Shown piece after piece: positions 37,668 to 46,893 of a DNA stretch of 64,000 nt. Made by a program: the position numbers and the translations under genes. The notes under the pieces were generated by a model. The model was not told the origin of the DNA. It was given only the letters and a program-made list of their open reading frames with translations, and searched no databases. Location: assembly GCF_000013565.1 (NCBI RefSeq), contig NC_007802.1, positions 930,001-994,000 of the forward strand. The letters are read 5' to 3'. Position 1 is the first letter of the stretch. Each line of letters opens with the position of its first letter. This stretch comes from Jannaschia sp. CCS1 (GTDB lineage Bacteria > Pseudomonadota > Alphaproteobacteria > Rhodobacterales > Rhodobacteraceae).

Positions 37668-38015
37668 ATGGCGCAACTTGAAGGCGTCGTCAGTGATCGC
37701 GGGTCAAAATACGCGGTCTCTGGCGGGATCGTGCAGGGTCGTGCGGGTGTGGATAGGTTCCTCAAAAACCTGAAACGAAAGAAGAAATACGCCAAGGCCT
37801 CCCATAACACCTGGGCCGTTCTGCTGGACGAGGGCCCGTTAAAAAACGACGACGGAGAGGGCGGCGCGGGCCAGATCATCTTGCAGATGTTGGAACGTGA
37901 GGGCCTGCGGAACCACGTGATCGTCGTGACGCGTTGGTATGGCGGGAAACATCTGGGCGGCGACCGGTTTCGCCACGTGGCGACCTGCGTGCGCGCTTAT
38001 CTGGAGGCAATGTGA
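37668..38015 (+). CDS. Short IMPACT/YigZ-domain protein
   Basis: A 115-residue protein formed only by the N-terminal IMPACT/UPF0029 domain (K-A-S-H-N-T-W-A-V-L, D-D-G-E-G-G-A-G-Q-I-I-L-Q-M-L, V-V-T-R-W-Y-G-G-K-H-L-G-G-D-R-F). Usual YigZ proteins are about 200 residues with a second domain, which is absent here. The function of bacterial YigZ is unresolved; the eukaryotic homologue modulates Gcn2. It follows the M48 gene by six bases. Confidence 0.85.
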   Translation: MAQLEGVVSDRGSKYAVSGGIVQGRAGVDRFLKNLKRKKKYAKASHNTWAVLLDEGPLKNDDGEGGAGQIILQMLEREGLRNHVIVVTRWYGGKHLGGDRFRHVATCVRAYLEAM

Positions 38016-38073
38016 GCCTTGCACCGGGCAACGGCCCCACGCCCCATTTGACCGCAAAAACCGGTGTAGTGAA

Positions 38074-38107
38074 CCTGTAGTTATCCTGTAGTTTTTCTGT
38101 AACTACA
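38074..38107. repeat. Three 11-bp-phased CTGTAGTT-type repeats with an inverted copy
   Basis: CCTGTAGTT, CCTGTAGTT and TCTGTAACT begin 11 bp apart. TGTAGTT (38087-38093) also pairs with AACTACA (38101-38107) as an inverted repeat. It lies between two convergent genes. Helical phasing suggests a protein-binding site, but no gene starts nearby. Confidence 0.5.
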
Positions 38108-38161
38108 CATGCCCCTACTCAACGCGGAATAACGATGCCGCCTGAGGGTGCCCATGGGTGC

Positions 38162-39538
38162 CTAAGTCAGCTTGCCCCAGAGGTCGTACTCGCTGGCCTC
38201 GTCAACCTCGACCGTCACCAAGTCACCGGGTGTCAGGCCGTCAAACCCCTCGTCGATGAAGAGGTTGCCGTCGATCTCAGGTGCGTCTGCCACGGTGCGA
38301 CAGGTGGCGCCCTCCTCGTCCACGCTGTCCACAAGGACCTGCATCGTGCGGCCCACCTTGGCTTGCAGCTTCGCCTCTGAAATGGCTTGTGCCTTTTCCA
38401 TGAACCGGTCCCAGCGGTCCTGCTTGACCTCCGGCGCAACATGATCCGGCAGGGCGTTGGAGCGCGCGCCGTCGACGTTTTCGTATTGAAAACATCCGAT
38501 GCGGTCGAGCTGCGCCTCGTCCAGCCAATCGAGCAGGGTTTGGAACTCCGCCTCCGTCTCGCCGGGGTAGCCGACTATGAAGGTGGAGCGCAGGGTGATG
38601 TTCGGGCAGTCGCGTCGCCAGGCGGCGATCTCATCCAGAGTCCGGGACGCAGCGGCGGGCCGTGCCATGCGCTTGAGGACATCGGGATGGGCATGCTGAA
38701 ACGGAATGTCGAGGTAGGGCAGCAGGCCGTTCGCGGGATCCGCCATCAAGGGGATCAATTCGCGCACATGGGGATAGGGGTAGACGTAGTGTAAGCGAAC
38801 CCAGGCACCCAGAGTGGATAAGTCGCGGGATAGATTGAGGATAGGAAACTTCTCATCACCGGCTTTGTTCCGGTCCTTCCAGTCCACACCGTAAGCAGAC
38901 GTGTCCTGGGAGATGATCAGCAATTCCTTAACGCCACTGTCCACCAACTTCTCGGCCTCTCGCATCACGGCGGTCTGGGGGCGGGACACAAGCTTGCCGC
39001 GCATGTCGGGGATGATGCAGAACTTGCACTTGTGATCGCAGCCCTCGGCGATCTTGAGATAGGCGTAATGGCGGGGTGTCAGCTTGACGCCTGCGGGTGG
39101 CAAAAGGTCGATGAACGGGTCGGGCGCGGGGGGCACGGCCCCATGGACAGCATCAAGCACTTGCTCATATTGCTGCGGTCCGGTGACGGCCAGAACCGTG
39201 GGATGCGCGCCGGTGATATACTCAGGCTCCGCACCCAGACAGCCTGTCACGATGACCTTGCCATTCGCCTCCAACGCCTCGCCAATCGCCTCCAGACTTT
39301 CCAGCTTGGCACTGTCGAGAAAGCCGCAGGTGTTCACGATCACCGCCTCCGCGCCGGTATAATCGGGGCTGATCGCATAGCCCTCCGCGCGCAGGCGGGT
39401 GAGGATGCGTTCGCTATCGACCAGCGCTTTCGGGCAGCCAAGTGACACCATGCCGATGCGGGGCTGGCCGGGGCGGGCGTCATCAGGCACGCGGGCCCGT
39501 GCGAGATCGGGGCGGAGGAGGGGTGGGTTCTGGCTCAT
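38162..39538 (-). CDS. rimO: Ribosomal protein S12 methylthiotransferase RimO
   Basis: Radical-SAM enzyme that methylthiolates Asp88 of ribosomal protein S12. The 458-residue protein has the N-terminal cluster cysteines C35, C71 and C100, and the radical-SAM triad C167, C171 and C174 (G-C-D-H-K-C-K-F-C). A C-terminal TRAM domain follows. The long open frame upstream (to 40081) is not coding for this protein; the Met at 39538 is the family start. It is divergent from the AsmA gene. Confidence 0.95.
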   Translation of the reverse strand: MSQNPPLLRPDLARARVPDDARPGQPRIGMVSLGCPKALVDSERILTRLRAEGYAISPDYTGAEAVIVNTCGFLDSAKLESLEAIGEALEANGKVIVTGCLGAEPEYITGAHPTVLAVTGPQQYEQVLDAVHGAVPPAPDPFIDLLPPAGVKLTPRHYAYLKIAEGCDHKCKFCIIPDMRGKLVSRPQTAVMREAEKLVDSGVKELLIISQDTSAYGVDWKDRNKAGDEKFPILNLSRDLSTLGAWVRLHYVYPYPHVRELIPLMADPANGLLPYLDIPFQHAHPDVLKRMARPAAASRTLDEIAAWRRDCPNITLRSTFIVGYPGETEAEFQTLLDWLDEAQLDRIGCFQYENVDGARSNALPDHVAPEVKQDRWDRFMEKAQAISEAKLQAKVGRTMQVLVDSVDEEGATCRTVADAPEIDGNLFIDEGFDGLTPGDLVTVEVDEASEYDLWGKLT

Positions 39539-39680
39539 GCCCTGCCAGATAGCGGCTGGGCTGACCTGTGGAAAGGGGCGTTGGATAAGCAAACCCTTGC
39601 CGCCATCGCAAGATTTTGGATTTGCGGCGGCGGGCGCCCGCGTTAGTCTGGCCCCATTGAGGACGAAAGGCGCGAGCGAC

Positions 39681-41651
39681 ATGCGGTGGATTTTTCGAGT
39701 GATCGGGGCGGTCATCGTCCTGTTTTTCTTGGCCTTGGGCACGGTGCTGCTGATCCCGGCGGAGCGGATCGCGCAGGTGGCCAGCGACCGGATCACGGCG
39801 GCCACGGGCCGGACGGTGACCATCAGCGGTGAGGCGCGGCCAACCCTATGGCCGGATCTGGGCATTGTCATCGAGGGTCTGCGCGTCGGCAACCCGGCCT
39901 GGGCGGGCCATGCGCCGATGATCGAGGCCGCGCGGGTCAATGTGGGCGTGGCGTGGAACGGGCTGCTGTCCGGCGATATCCGGGTGGAGCGCGCCGTGTT
40001 TGAAGGTGCGCAGATCACGCTGGTGCGCGCCGCCGATGGCCTGACGTCGTGGGATATGGGGGGCGGCGGAGAGGAGGCCACCGGCGCGCCGGTCCAGATC
40101 GGGTTTGATGAGGCGGTGATCGTGGAGGCCCGCGTGCACTATCTGGATGAGGAGGCGGGGGCCGATTGGGATGTCACACAGTTGAACGCGACAATGCGCC
40201 TGCCCGAGGCGGGCGGCGCGGTCGCGATTGAGGGAACCGCGCAGGTCAACGGCGTGCCGCTGGAATTGGAGACCACAATTGATGGCGTCGCAGCCCTGTT
40301 GGCCGGGGAGGCCCGCCCACTGCAGGCCAACCTGCGCTGGCAGGGCGGGTCCGCCGCCTTTGACGGGGCGTTGGGATTGGACGCCACGGCGCAGGGGGCG
40401 CTGGACCTGACGGCAGAAGATCTTGGGCCGCTGGTGGCGCTGACCGGCGGCGCGATGCCCGATCTGCCGCACGGTCTGGGCCGGGACCGCATTGCCGTGA
40501 CGGGCGATGTGCGTCTGGCGCAGGAGGGGTCTGTGCATTTGCGCGAGGGGGTTTTGCGGCTGGATGAGACGGTGTTGAGCGTCGCGGCGGACCTTCTGCC
40601 AGGGGAGGATCGCCCGATGCTGCGGGGCACGGTCACGGGCGGCGACATCGCGCTTCCGGGGCTTCTGGCGAGTGGCGACGACCGCACGGGCAGCGGGTGG
40701 CCGCGTGATATTATCGACGTCTCGGGTCTGTTCCTGACCGATGCGGACCTGACGGTGCGGGCCGAGAGCCTTGATCTGGGTGCTGTGACCTTGAGCGAGA
40801 TTGACCTGCGATCGACCCTGACGCGCGGGCGGCTGGTGTTCGATATCGCCTCCATCCGCACCTATGAGGGCCAGCTGGCGGGGCAATTCGTAATCAATGG
40901 CCGGGGCGGGCTGTCGGTGGGTGGTGACCTGATCCTGGCCAATGTGGCGCTACAGCCATTGCTGGGGGCGATGGCCGATTACGAGCGGTTGCAGGGCACA
41001 GGCTCGGCCTCCGTCGAGTTTCTTGGGGTCGGCAATGATCTGCACACGATCATGGATGGGCTGGAGGCGGAGGGCGACATTGCCCTGGGTCAGGGGGCCA
41101 TTCTGGGTCTGGACCTGGCGGGCATGTTGCGGAATTTCGATGCGTCGTTTCAGGGCGAGGGCCAACGCACGGTCTATGACCGGGTGACGGCGGAGTTCCT
41201 GGTGCGCGACGGGGTTGTGTTGAACGAAGACCTGTTGCTGGACGCGCCCTGGGGAGAGGTGCGCGGCGCGGGAGAGGCGGATCTGGCGGCCATGAGTGTC
41301 GACTATACGCTGGTGCCGGGTGTGTTCCGGGACGCCGACGGGGTGGCGGGCCTGCGGGTGCCGATTGCCATCACCGGGTCCTGGTCCGCGCCCCGAATCG
41401 CGCCGGATCTGGCGCTGCTGGCGGAATACGAACTGGCCGAGGAACGGGAGCGGCTGGAGGCCGAGGCCCGCGCGGCGTTCGAGGCGGAGGAGGACCGTCT
41501 GGAAGAGCTGGCACGCGCCCGCGCGAACGAGGTTCTGGGCACGGATATTCAGGCGGGCGACACGCCCGGGGACATAGAAGAGCAACTGACCGAGGAATTG
41601 ATCGACGGCATGCAGCAATTGATCTTCGGCAATGGAGGGGCAGGGCAATGA
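39681..41651 (+). CDS. AsmA-family envelope protein
   Basis: A 656-residue protein with one N-terminal membrane helix ([20 protein letters not shown]) and a large periplasmic region. The family's N-terminal motif is seen ([19 protein letters not shown]), along with the C-terminal AsmA domain ([22 protein letters not shown]). AsmA-like proteins are linked to outer-membrane lipid transport. A charged Glu/Ala/Arg tail ends the protein. The next gene overlaps it by four bases. Confidence 0.92.
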   Translation: MRWIFRVIGAVIVLFFLALGTVLLIPAERIAQVASDRITAATGRTVTISGEARPTLWPDLGIVIEGLRVGNPAWAGHAPMIEAARVNVGVAWNGLLSGDIRVERAVFEGAQITLVRAADGLTSWDMGGGGEEATGAPVQIGFDEAVIVEARVHYLDEEAGADWDVTQLNATMRLPEAGGAVAIEGTAQVNGVPLELETTIDGVAALLAGEARPLQANLRWQGGSAAFDGALGLDATAQGALDLTAEDLGPLVALTGGAMPDLPHGLGRDRIAVTGDVRLAQEGSVHLREGVLRLDETVLSVAADLLPGEDRPMLRGTVTGGDIALPGLLASGDDRTGSGWPRDIIDVSGLFLTDADLTVRAESLDLGAVTLSEIDLRSTLTRGRLVFDIASIRTYEGQLAGQFVINGRGGLSVGGDLILANVALQPLLGAMADYERLQGTGSASVEFLGVGNDLHTIMDGLEAEGDIALGQGAILGLDLAGMLRNFDASFQGEGQRTVYDRVTAEFLVRDGVVLNEDLLLDAPWGEVRGAGEADLAAMSVDYTLVPGVFRDADGVAGLRVPIAITGSWSAPRIAPDLALLAEYELAEERERLEAEARAAFEAEEDRLEELARARANEVLGTDIQAGDTPGDIEEQLTEELIDGMQQLIFGNGGAGQ

Positions 41652-42145
41652 AGGTGATCGGTCTGGTGGCGATATGCGCCCTGCTGGCGGGGTGCGGCGG
41701 CGGGATTTTGGGGATCGGCGGTGGGGCGGAACCGGTGCAGGTGCAGCAGGGCCTCTACCCCGGCGAAACGCCGGAAATGCGCGCCTTGGTGGTGGAATAC
41801 GCCACCCGCCATGGGATCCCGGAGGCGCTGTTGCACCGGGTGATCCAGCGTGAAAGCGACTACCGTGCCGATGCGCGCAATGGGCCATATTACGGGCTGA
41901 TGCAGATCCTGCCGCAGACGGCGGGCACGATGGGGTTCACGGGCGCACCGAATGACCTGCTGGATGCGCGCACGAACCTGGAATATGCGGGCCGCTACCT
42001 GCGCGGCGCTTGGCTGGTGAGCGACGGCGATATCGACGAGGCCGTGGGATGGTATGCGCGGGGCTACTATTATGAAGCACGAGACCGGTGCCTTCTGGTG
42101 GAAACGGGCCTGCGCGAGCGCGAGGTCAACCGCGCCTGCGGGTAG
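41648..42145 (+). CDS. Small lytic transglycosylase lipoprotein
   Basis: A 165-residue lipoprotein (lipobox L-A-G-C followed by a Gly-rich stretch) with an SLT domain: catalytic Glu in V-I-Q-R-E-S-D-Y, then Y-Y-G-L-M-Q-I-L-P-Q-T-A and W-Y-A-R-G-Y-Y-Y. It overlaps the AsmA gene by ATGA, indicating translational coupling and a joint envelope role. Confidence 0.9.
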   Translation: MKVIGLVAICALLAGCGGGILGIGGGAEPVQVQQGLYPGETPEMRALVVEYATRHGIPEALLHRVIQRESDYRADARNGPYYGLMQILPQTAGTMGFTGAPNDLLDARTNLEYAGRYLRGAWLVSDGDIDEAVGWYARGYYYEARDRCLLVETGLREREVNRACG

Positions 42146-42150
42146 GGTTC

Positions 42151-42206
42151 GGGACGGCGGCGACGCTGTTTGGCCTGAAGGCCAAAGACGCCCCGCCCGC
42201 CGTCCC
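42151..42206. terminator. Nested inverted repeat between convergent genes
   Basis: An outer stem GGGACGGCG (42151-42159) pairs with CGCCGTCCC (42198-42206), and an inner TTTGGCC-TGAA-GGCCAAA hairpin sits at 42169-42186. Located between two converging genes, it may act as a two-way terminator. It lacks a long T run. Confidence 0.5.
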
Positions 42207-42231
42207 GTGGGGATACGCTCTGCGGCACATG

Positions 42232-42723
42232 TTATGCGACCGGGCCGAGATGGGCTGCGATGGCATCGGCCAGCGCCTCGTTCGACAGGGGCCCCCGGAC
42301 CACGCCGACCTGTTGGCCGGCACCATCCAGCAGCACGAGGGTGACGTTGCCCACACCGTGGCGGCGGGCGAAATACTGGCCCTCGGTCGTGACGATATTG
42401 GCGACGAGGAAGTGGTGGCTGTCGTCGTCATAGGCCCGCAGAGCCCGCCGGGTCTGGCGTTGCAGGGTCACGCAGAGGCTGCATTGGGGATCGTGGACCT
42501 GAACCACGGCGGGCAGGCCATCGCCGATTTTCGTCAGGTCCAGCTCGCAGATGGAGGCCTGGACCCGTTGGGTGGTGACATAGCCCGCACCCCCCAGAAC
42601 CGGTAGAGCAATGGCCGCGTTGCGCAGGTGGCGCAGCGCCCCGCGGCGGGTTGTCGTGGCCTCCGGCGCAGGTGCGGAGGGGCCTTTGCGCCTGGCGCTT
42701 GGTTTCTTGCGTTGTTTTTTCAT
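42232..42723 (-). CDS. Thioredoxin-like membrane-anchored or exported protein
   Basis: A 163-residue protein: a very basic Lys/Arg-rich N-terminus, then R-R-G-A-L-R-H-L-R with a hydrophobic stretch (A-I-A-L-P-V-L-G-G-A-G-Y-V) acting as anchor or Tat-like signal. A thioredoxin-fold domain follows with the pair C-S-L-C in H-D-P-Q-C-S-L-C-V-T-L and a strand T-L-V-L-L-D-G-A-G. The motif differs from the usual CGPC or CxPC. I infer a periplasmic thiol redox role. Confidence 0.75.
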   Translation of the reverse strand: MKKQRKKPSARRKGPSAPAPEATTTRRGALRHLRNAAIALPVLGGAGYVTTQRVQASICELDLTKIGDGLPAVVQVHDPQCSLCVTLQRQTRRALRAYDDDSHHFLVANIVTTEGQYFARRHGVGNVTLVLLDGAGQQVGVVRGPLSNEALADAIAAHLGPVA

Positions 42724-42799
42724 CGTGTCCCCCGGAGCATCTTTTGCTGAGAGCCTAGGGGCAGCGCGCCTTGGACGACCAATCACAAGGACGCGAGGC

Positions 42800-43162
42800 T
42801 CAGACCCTTTGGCAGAAGATCAGGCGGTTGTAGAACGGGTCGGTCAGGCTGACTTCGCGAAAGCCGATGGGCGTGTCGATGATGCCGGGGTTGAGGCGCG
42901 CGTGGCGGCGGCTGGTGATGTCGGCGTGGAAGGCGTTGATATCGTCCACACCGATGCGCAGGGCCTGACCGGGGGCGGCGTCGCCGTGATGTTCGGAGAT
43001 GTGCAGACGGCACGCGCCGCGCAGGACTTCGAAATAAAGAGGCGCGCGGTCGGCGAACCGATGCTCGAACGTGATCTCGAAACCAAGGTAATCGACGTAG
43101 AACGCTTTGGCCTCCACCTCGGAGAAACTGCGCAGGATCGGGATGGGGGCTTGCATCTGCAT
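42800..43162 (-). CDS. Glyoxalase-superfamily (bleomycin-resistance-like) protein
   Basis: A 120-residue VOC-type protein (P-I-L-R-S-F-S-E-V-E-A-K-A-F-Y-V-D-Y-L-G-F, L-H-I-S-E-H-H-G-D, F-R-E-V-S-L-T-D-P-F-Y-N-R-L-I-F). This arrangement is close to the BRP group that binds glycopeptide drugs, but resistance function cannot be assumed. It lies 15 bp downstream of gcrA on the same strand. Confidence 0.88.
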   Translation of the reverse strand: MQMQAPIPILRSFSEVEAKAFYVDYLGFEITFEHRFADRAPLYFEVLRGACRLHISEHHGDAAPGQALRIGVDDINAFHADITSRRHARLNPGIIDTPIGFREVSLTDPFYNRLIFCQRV

Positions 43163-43177
43163 CGCCCCCGCCCCCCT

Positions 43178-43765
43178 TTACCGACGCCGGTCGCGGCGCG
43201 AGGACATGGGCTGGAACGCCACCCCCACATGGGCGTCGCAATAGGGTTTGCCCTGCTGCACCGGCAGGCCGCAGAAGTAGAATTCCTCGGTCGCCGGGTC
43301 ACCGATGGGCCACTTGCAGACCCGCTCGGTCAGCTCCATCAGGCTGATCTTCTTGGCGTGCTTTTCGACCTCGGACACTTTGGCCAGCGCTTCGGGGCTG
43401 ATCTCATTGGCCGACGGCTGCGGCGGCAAGGGCTGGCCTGCGGGCGCGACGGGCTTGCGCAGGGGCATGATATTGGTGCGCGGCGCGGGCGCGGCCTCCG
43501 CCGGTTGAGCGGCCTTTGCCTCGGGCGCGGGGGCCGTCTTGGGCGCGGGGGCTGCCTTGGCGGCGGGTGCCTCTTTCGTGGCAGGGGCGGGTTTGGACGG
43601 CGTGGAGGCCCCCCCGCCGGAGCGGTTGGACAGGCCCAGGCGATGCACCTTGCCGATCACGGCATTGCGCGTCACCCCGCCCAATTCCTTGGCGATCTGG
43701 CTGGCCGACTGGCCTTCGCCCCACATTTTCTTTAGCGTTTCGACCCGTTCATCGGTCCAGGACAT
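43178..43765 (-). CDS. gcrA: Cell-cycle regulator GcrA
   Basis: Alphaproteobacterial transcription factor that works with sigma-70 at promoters methylated by CcrM. The N-terminal DNA-binding motif M-S-W-T-D-E-R-V-E-T-L-K-K-M-W is diagnostic. A low-complexity Ala/Pro/Lys linker (about residues 50-110) leads to the conserved C-terminal Cys-containing region (V-C-K-W-P-I-G-D-P, F-C-G-L-P, Y-C-D-A-H). At 195 residues the size is normal. It is divergent from a serine hydrolase gene. Confidence 0.95.
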   Translation of the reverse strand: MSWTDERVETLKKMWGEGQSASQIAKELGGVTRNAVIGKVHRLGLSNRSGGGASTPSKPAPATKEAPAAKAAPAPKTAPAPEAKAAQPAEAAPAPRTNIMPLRKPVAPAGQPLPPQPSANEISPEALAKVSEVEKHAKKISLMELTERVCKWPIGDPATEEFYFCGLPVQQGKPYCDAHVGVAFQPMSSRRDRRR

Positions 43766-43913
43766 GGATGTGCCTTCCGGTCTAGCGTTCCGCCGCGCGC
43801 GGCATTCGAGTATCAGCTTGGCTATATGGTGCGGACGACCCGCGAATGGAAGACCTATTGTGAGGGTCCGCGCCGGTAAGGGCAAGGTGGGGTGGCGTGA
43901 TTTGCGAGGAGAT

Positions 43914-44975
43914 ATGGCTGTGACGGTTCGATTGTGTGTGGGGATGTTCGGTGTGCTGGTGGGGCTGGCGGCCCCAGTGTCCGCACAAATGTCGCCCCAG
44001 GACGTGGCCGATGGCTTGTCAGAGCTTGCCTCGGTGCCAGCCGCGACGGCGGGCCGTGTCACGGAGCATGACCTGGAGGTTGCGGTGGCGGGCACACGGG
44101 TGCGCGACGGGGCCGATCTGGTCTTGGTCGACGATGCCTGGCATGTGGGATCGCTGACGAAATCCATGACTGCGACGCTGGCGGCACGCTTGGTGGAGGC
44201 GGGGTTGATCACCTGGGACACGCCGGTTGGCGAGATCCTGGGCGAGCGTATCCCCGACATGGATGAGGCATGGCGCGATACGCCGCTGCGCGCGTTTCTG
44301 ACGCACCGGTCCGGCATGGCCGCGAACCTGCCCGCGCGCTCGGCACGGCAATTGGGCGATGGTCCCCGCGCGCTCTACGTCACGGAAATGCTGGCAGGTC
44401 CCCCGGACGCGACCGTAGGGGAGTTCAGCTATTCCAACGCAGGATATGTGATTGCCGGTGCCATGCTGGAAGATGTCGGCGACGCGCCTTGGGAGGAGCT
44501 GATGCAGACCCATGTCTTCACGCCCCTCGGCATGACCAGCGCGGGCTTCGGTCCGCCGTTGGGCGAGGCGATCGAGGGCCACGCGACACGGCTGTTCGGC
44601 GGCATCCGACCGGTCGGGCAGGGGTTTGAGGCCGACAATATCCCCGCCATGGGGCCTGCGGGGCGGGTGCATCTATCGGCTGAAGACATGCTGATCTACA
44701 TGCGCACGCATCTGGTGCGTGACGCTGGGTTCCTGAGCGCTGAGAGCTGGGATGTTCTGCACGCCCCGGTGGGCGAGGAGGCTTACGCCATGGGTTGGGG
44801 TGTGGGGGAGGATGGGAGCCTTGTGCATTCAGGCTCCAACACATTGTGGTATGCGGTGGCCTTTCTGGACCCGGAGGCCGGAGAGGCCGCGTTCGTGGCG
44901 GTGAATTCAGGCGATCTTGAGGATGTGGTGGAGCCTGTGGATACCGCGCTCAGAGAGCTTCTGGGGGCATTGTAG
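43914..44975 (+). CDS. Beta-lactamase-family serine hydrolase (class C-like), exported
   Basis: A 353-residue protein with signal peptide (cut after V-S-A-Q). The class C/DD-peptidase-like active site is S-L-T-K (the SxxK motif), with Y-S-N as the second motif and H-S-G near the C-terminus as the KTG equivalent. Such proteins include esterases and peptidases as well as beta-lactamases, so resistance is not implied. A GCGAGGAGAT ribosome site precedes the ATG. Its end overlaps the convergent EamA gene by 26 bp. Confidence 0.88.
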   Translation: MAVTVRLCVGMFGVLVGLAAPVSAQMSPQDVADGLSELASVPAATAGRVTEHDLEVAVAGTRVRDGADLVLVDDAWHVGSLTKSMTATLAARLVEAGLITWDTPVGEILGERIPDMDEAWRDTPLRAFLTHRSGMAANLPARSARQLGDGPRALYVTEMLAGPPDATVGEFSYSNAGYVIAGAMLEDVGDAPWEELMQTHVFTPLGMTSAGFGPPLGEAIEGHATRLFGGIRPVGQGFEADNIPAMGPAGRVHLSAEDMLIYMRTHLVRDAGFLSAESWDVLHAPVGEEAYAMGWGVGEDGSLVHSGSNTLWYAVAFLDPEAGEAAFVAVNSGDLEDVVEPVDTALRELLGAL

Positions 44976-45876
44976 CGGGTTTTGCGGCCCGCGCCTCGCG
45001 CCAGGCCAGCAGCGCGGCACCGGCGATGATGATACCCGCGCCAAGCAGCGACAGCCCGGTGGGCGTTACCCCGAATATGGCGAAATCGTAGAAGGCGGCG
45101 AAGACCAGCGTGAGGTAGGAGAACGGCGTCACGAAGCTGGCATCGGCGCGGGCCATGGAGTTCACGAAACAGGCTTGTGCCGCGGCCATGACGATGCCCA
45201 ATGCGGCGAGGCCCGCCCATTGCGCCGGGGTCGGGGGCTGCCAGACGGCGATCACGGCAAGCGTCGCGATCACGAGGCCAAGGGAGTTGTTGAGGAGCAG
45301 GACCTGAAGAGGACGTTCGCGCCCGGCGAGCCGTTTGATGAAGGTCAGCTCCAGCCCCAGGGCCATGGCGGCCGCCAGCGCCAGAAGCGCACCGGGGGCG
45401 ATGGCCCCGGCACCGGGACGGATCAGGATCAACGCGCCCGCGAAGGCGATGGCGGCGGCGAGCCAGCGCCATTTGCCGACTTTTTCGCCAAGAAGGGGAA
45501 TGGCGAGGATCATCCCGAAGACCGGGTTGAGAAAGCTGATCGCGGTGGCATCGGCGAGCGGGATCAGGGCGGCGGCGGCGAACATGCAGGTGACGCCCGC
45601 AAAGCCACAGATTGTGCGCCCGATGTGAAGGCTCCATTTCGGGGCGGTGAGGCGCGGGCGGAGGATGGACACCACGGTGATGATGGAGACCCAGGCGAAG
45701 AGAAACCGCCCATGGCTGACTTGTAGCGGATGAAGCGCGGGGCCAAGCGCGTCAGTCCCGAGCGCCTTGGCCAGCAGGGTGGTGGCCGCAATAAACGCCG
45801 TGGCGCAGAGCATGAAGGCAACGGCCAACCCCGGGGAGGGCCGGGCCAGGCCATGCTCTGTCGCCACGGCGGTCAT
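44950..45876 (-). CDS. EamA/DMT-family membrane transporter
   Basis: A 308-residue inner-membrane protein with ten predicted TM helices in two EamA repeats (T-A-I-S-F-L-N-P-V-F-G-M-I-L, then A-S-F-V-T-P-F-S-Y-L-T-L-V-F-A). The family exports or imports amino acids, nucleosides and other metabolites; the substrate is unknown. It starts 9 bp after the argF stop on the same strand. Confidence 0.9.
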   Translation of the reverse strand: MTAVATEHGLARPSPGLAVAFMLCATAFIAATTLLAKALGTDALGPALHPLQVSHGRFLFAWVSIITVVSILRPRLTAPKWSLHIGRTICGFAGVTCMFAAAALIPLADATAISFLNPVFGMILAIPLLGEKVGKWRWLAAAIAFAGALILIRPGAGAIAPGALLALAAAMALGLELTFIKRLAGRERPLQVLLLNNSLGLVIATLAVIAVWQPPTPAQWAGLAALGIVMAAAQACFVNSMARADASFVTPFSYLTLVFAAFYDFAIFGVTPTGLSLLGAGIIIAGAALLAWREARAAKPATMPPEAL

Positions 45877-45885
45877 GATCGCGCG

Positions 45886-46812
45886 TCAGGCATCAAGGCA
45901 CCAGCGCATGATGGCCTTTTGGGCATGGAGGCGGTTCTCGGCCTCGTCAAACACGACGGAGCGGGGACCGTCGAGGATGGCATCGGTGACCTCTTCGCCG
46001 CGATGGGCGGGCAGGCAATGCATGACCATGGCGTGATCTGGTGCCGCGTCCATGAGGCGTTCGTTCACCTGATAGGGGCGCAGGAGGTTGTGGCGGCGCT
46101 GGCGCGAGGATTCCGCATCACCCATCGAGACCCAGGTATCGGTGACGACCAGATCGGCGTCGGCGACGGCTTTCGCCGGGTCCCGTTCAATGCGCACGTC
46201 CTGACCGGCCTTGCGCACCGCGCCGACAAGATCATCGCGGGGATCAAGCTGCGCGGGGCCGGAGAAGGTGAAATCAAACCCAAAGCTGGCGGCGGCATGG
46301 AGAAAACTTTGCGCCACGTTGTTGCCATCGCCCATCCAGGCCACGCGTTTGCCTTTGATCGGGCCGCGATGTTCTTCAAACGTCATAACATCGGCCATGA
46401 TCTGGCAAGGGTGCGAATTGTCGGTGAGGCCGTTTATCACCGGAACGGTGGCATGTTCGGCCATCTCATGGAGGATATCCTCGCCGAAGGTGCGGATCAT
46501 GATGAGGTCCACATAGCGCGAGAGGACGCGGGCGGTGTCAGCGATAGTCTCTCCGTGGCCCAGTTGCATCTCTGCGCCCGAAAGGACAAGCGTGCTGCCG
46601 CCCATCTGGCGCACGCCAACGTCAAAGGACACGCGGGTGCGGGTGGAGGGTTTCTCGAAGATCAGCGCGACGACATGGCCCGCGAGGGGTTGATCGTCGT
46701 CGGGCGTGCCTTTGGGCCGCGTGCCGCGCGCGGTTTTCATATTGCCCGCTTGCGCAAGGATATCGCGCAGGGCGGCAGGGTCTGTGGTGTGGATGTCGAG
46801 GAAATTTGGCAT
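45886..46812 (-). CDS. argF: Ornithine carbamoyltransferase
   Basis: Makes citrulline from ornithine and carbamoyl phosphate in arginine synthesis. The 308-residue protein has the carbamoyl-phosphate motif K-P-S-T-R-T-R, the H-P-C-Q motif in [10 protein letters not shown], and M-H-C-L-P-A-H-R-G at the ornithine site. It follows argD after 81 bp that contain a GC-rich hairpin, and is probably in one transcript with it. Confidence 0.96.
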   Translation of the reverse strand: MPNFLDIHTTDPAALRDILAQAGNMKTARGTRPKGTPDDDQPLAGHVVALIFEKPSTRTRVSFDVGVRQMGGSTLVLSGAEMQLGHGETIADTARVLSRYVDLIMIRTFGEDILHEMAEHATVPVINGLTDNSHPCQIMADVMTFEEHRGPIKGKRVAWMGDGNNVAQSFLHAAASFGFDFTFSGPAQLDPRDDLVGAVRKAGQDVRIERDPAKAVADADLVVTDTWVSMGDAESSRQRRHNLLRPYQVNERLMDAAPDHAMVMHCLPAHRGEEVTDAILDGPRSVVFDEAENRLHAQKAIMRWCLDA

Positions 46813-46840
46813 GGGTTTGCGCCTGTGGCTGGCGGCGGAG

Positions 46841-46860
46841 GCGGGGGACCAGCCCCCCGC
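46841..46860. repeat. GC-rich hairpin of the intergenic element between argD and argF
   Basis: GCGGGGG-ACCAG-CCCCCCGC is followed on the plus strand by ACCCCCCGGGATATTTC. I recall similar C/G hairpins ending in GGGATATTT between genes in other Rhodobacterales genomes, so this may be a dispersed family. It could act as an mRNA stabiliser or partial terminator. Confidence 0.5.
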
Positions 46861-46893
46861 ACCCCCCGGGATATTTCAGGAACGGGGAAAGGG

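Noticed and set aside
39539-40081. Upstream extension of the rimO reading frame
   Set aside because: It overlaps the AsmA gene on the other strand, and the RimO family start at 39538 fits. High GC keeps antisense frames open.
42724-42786. Upstream extension of the thioredoxin-like gene
   Set aside because: The Met at 42723 directly begins the Lys/Arg-rich leader. The extension would add an unlikely Arg/Pro stretch before a signal-like segment.
43914-44975. Calling the serine hydrolase a beta-lactamase resistance gene
   Set aside because: SxxK and YxN motifs are shared by esterases and DD-peptidases, and nothing in the context suggests resistance.
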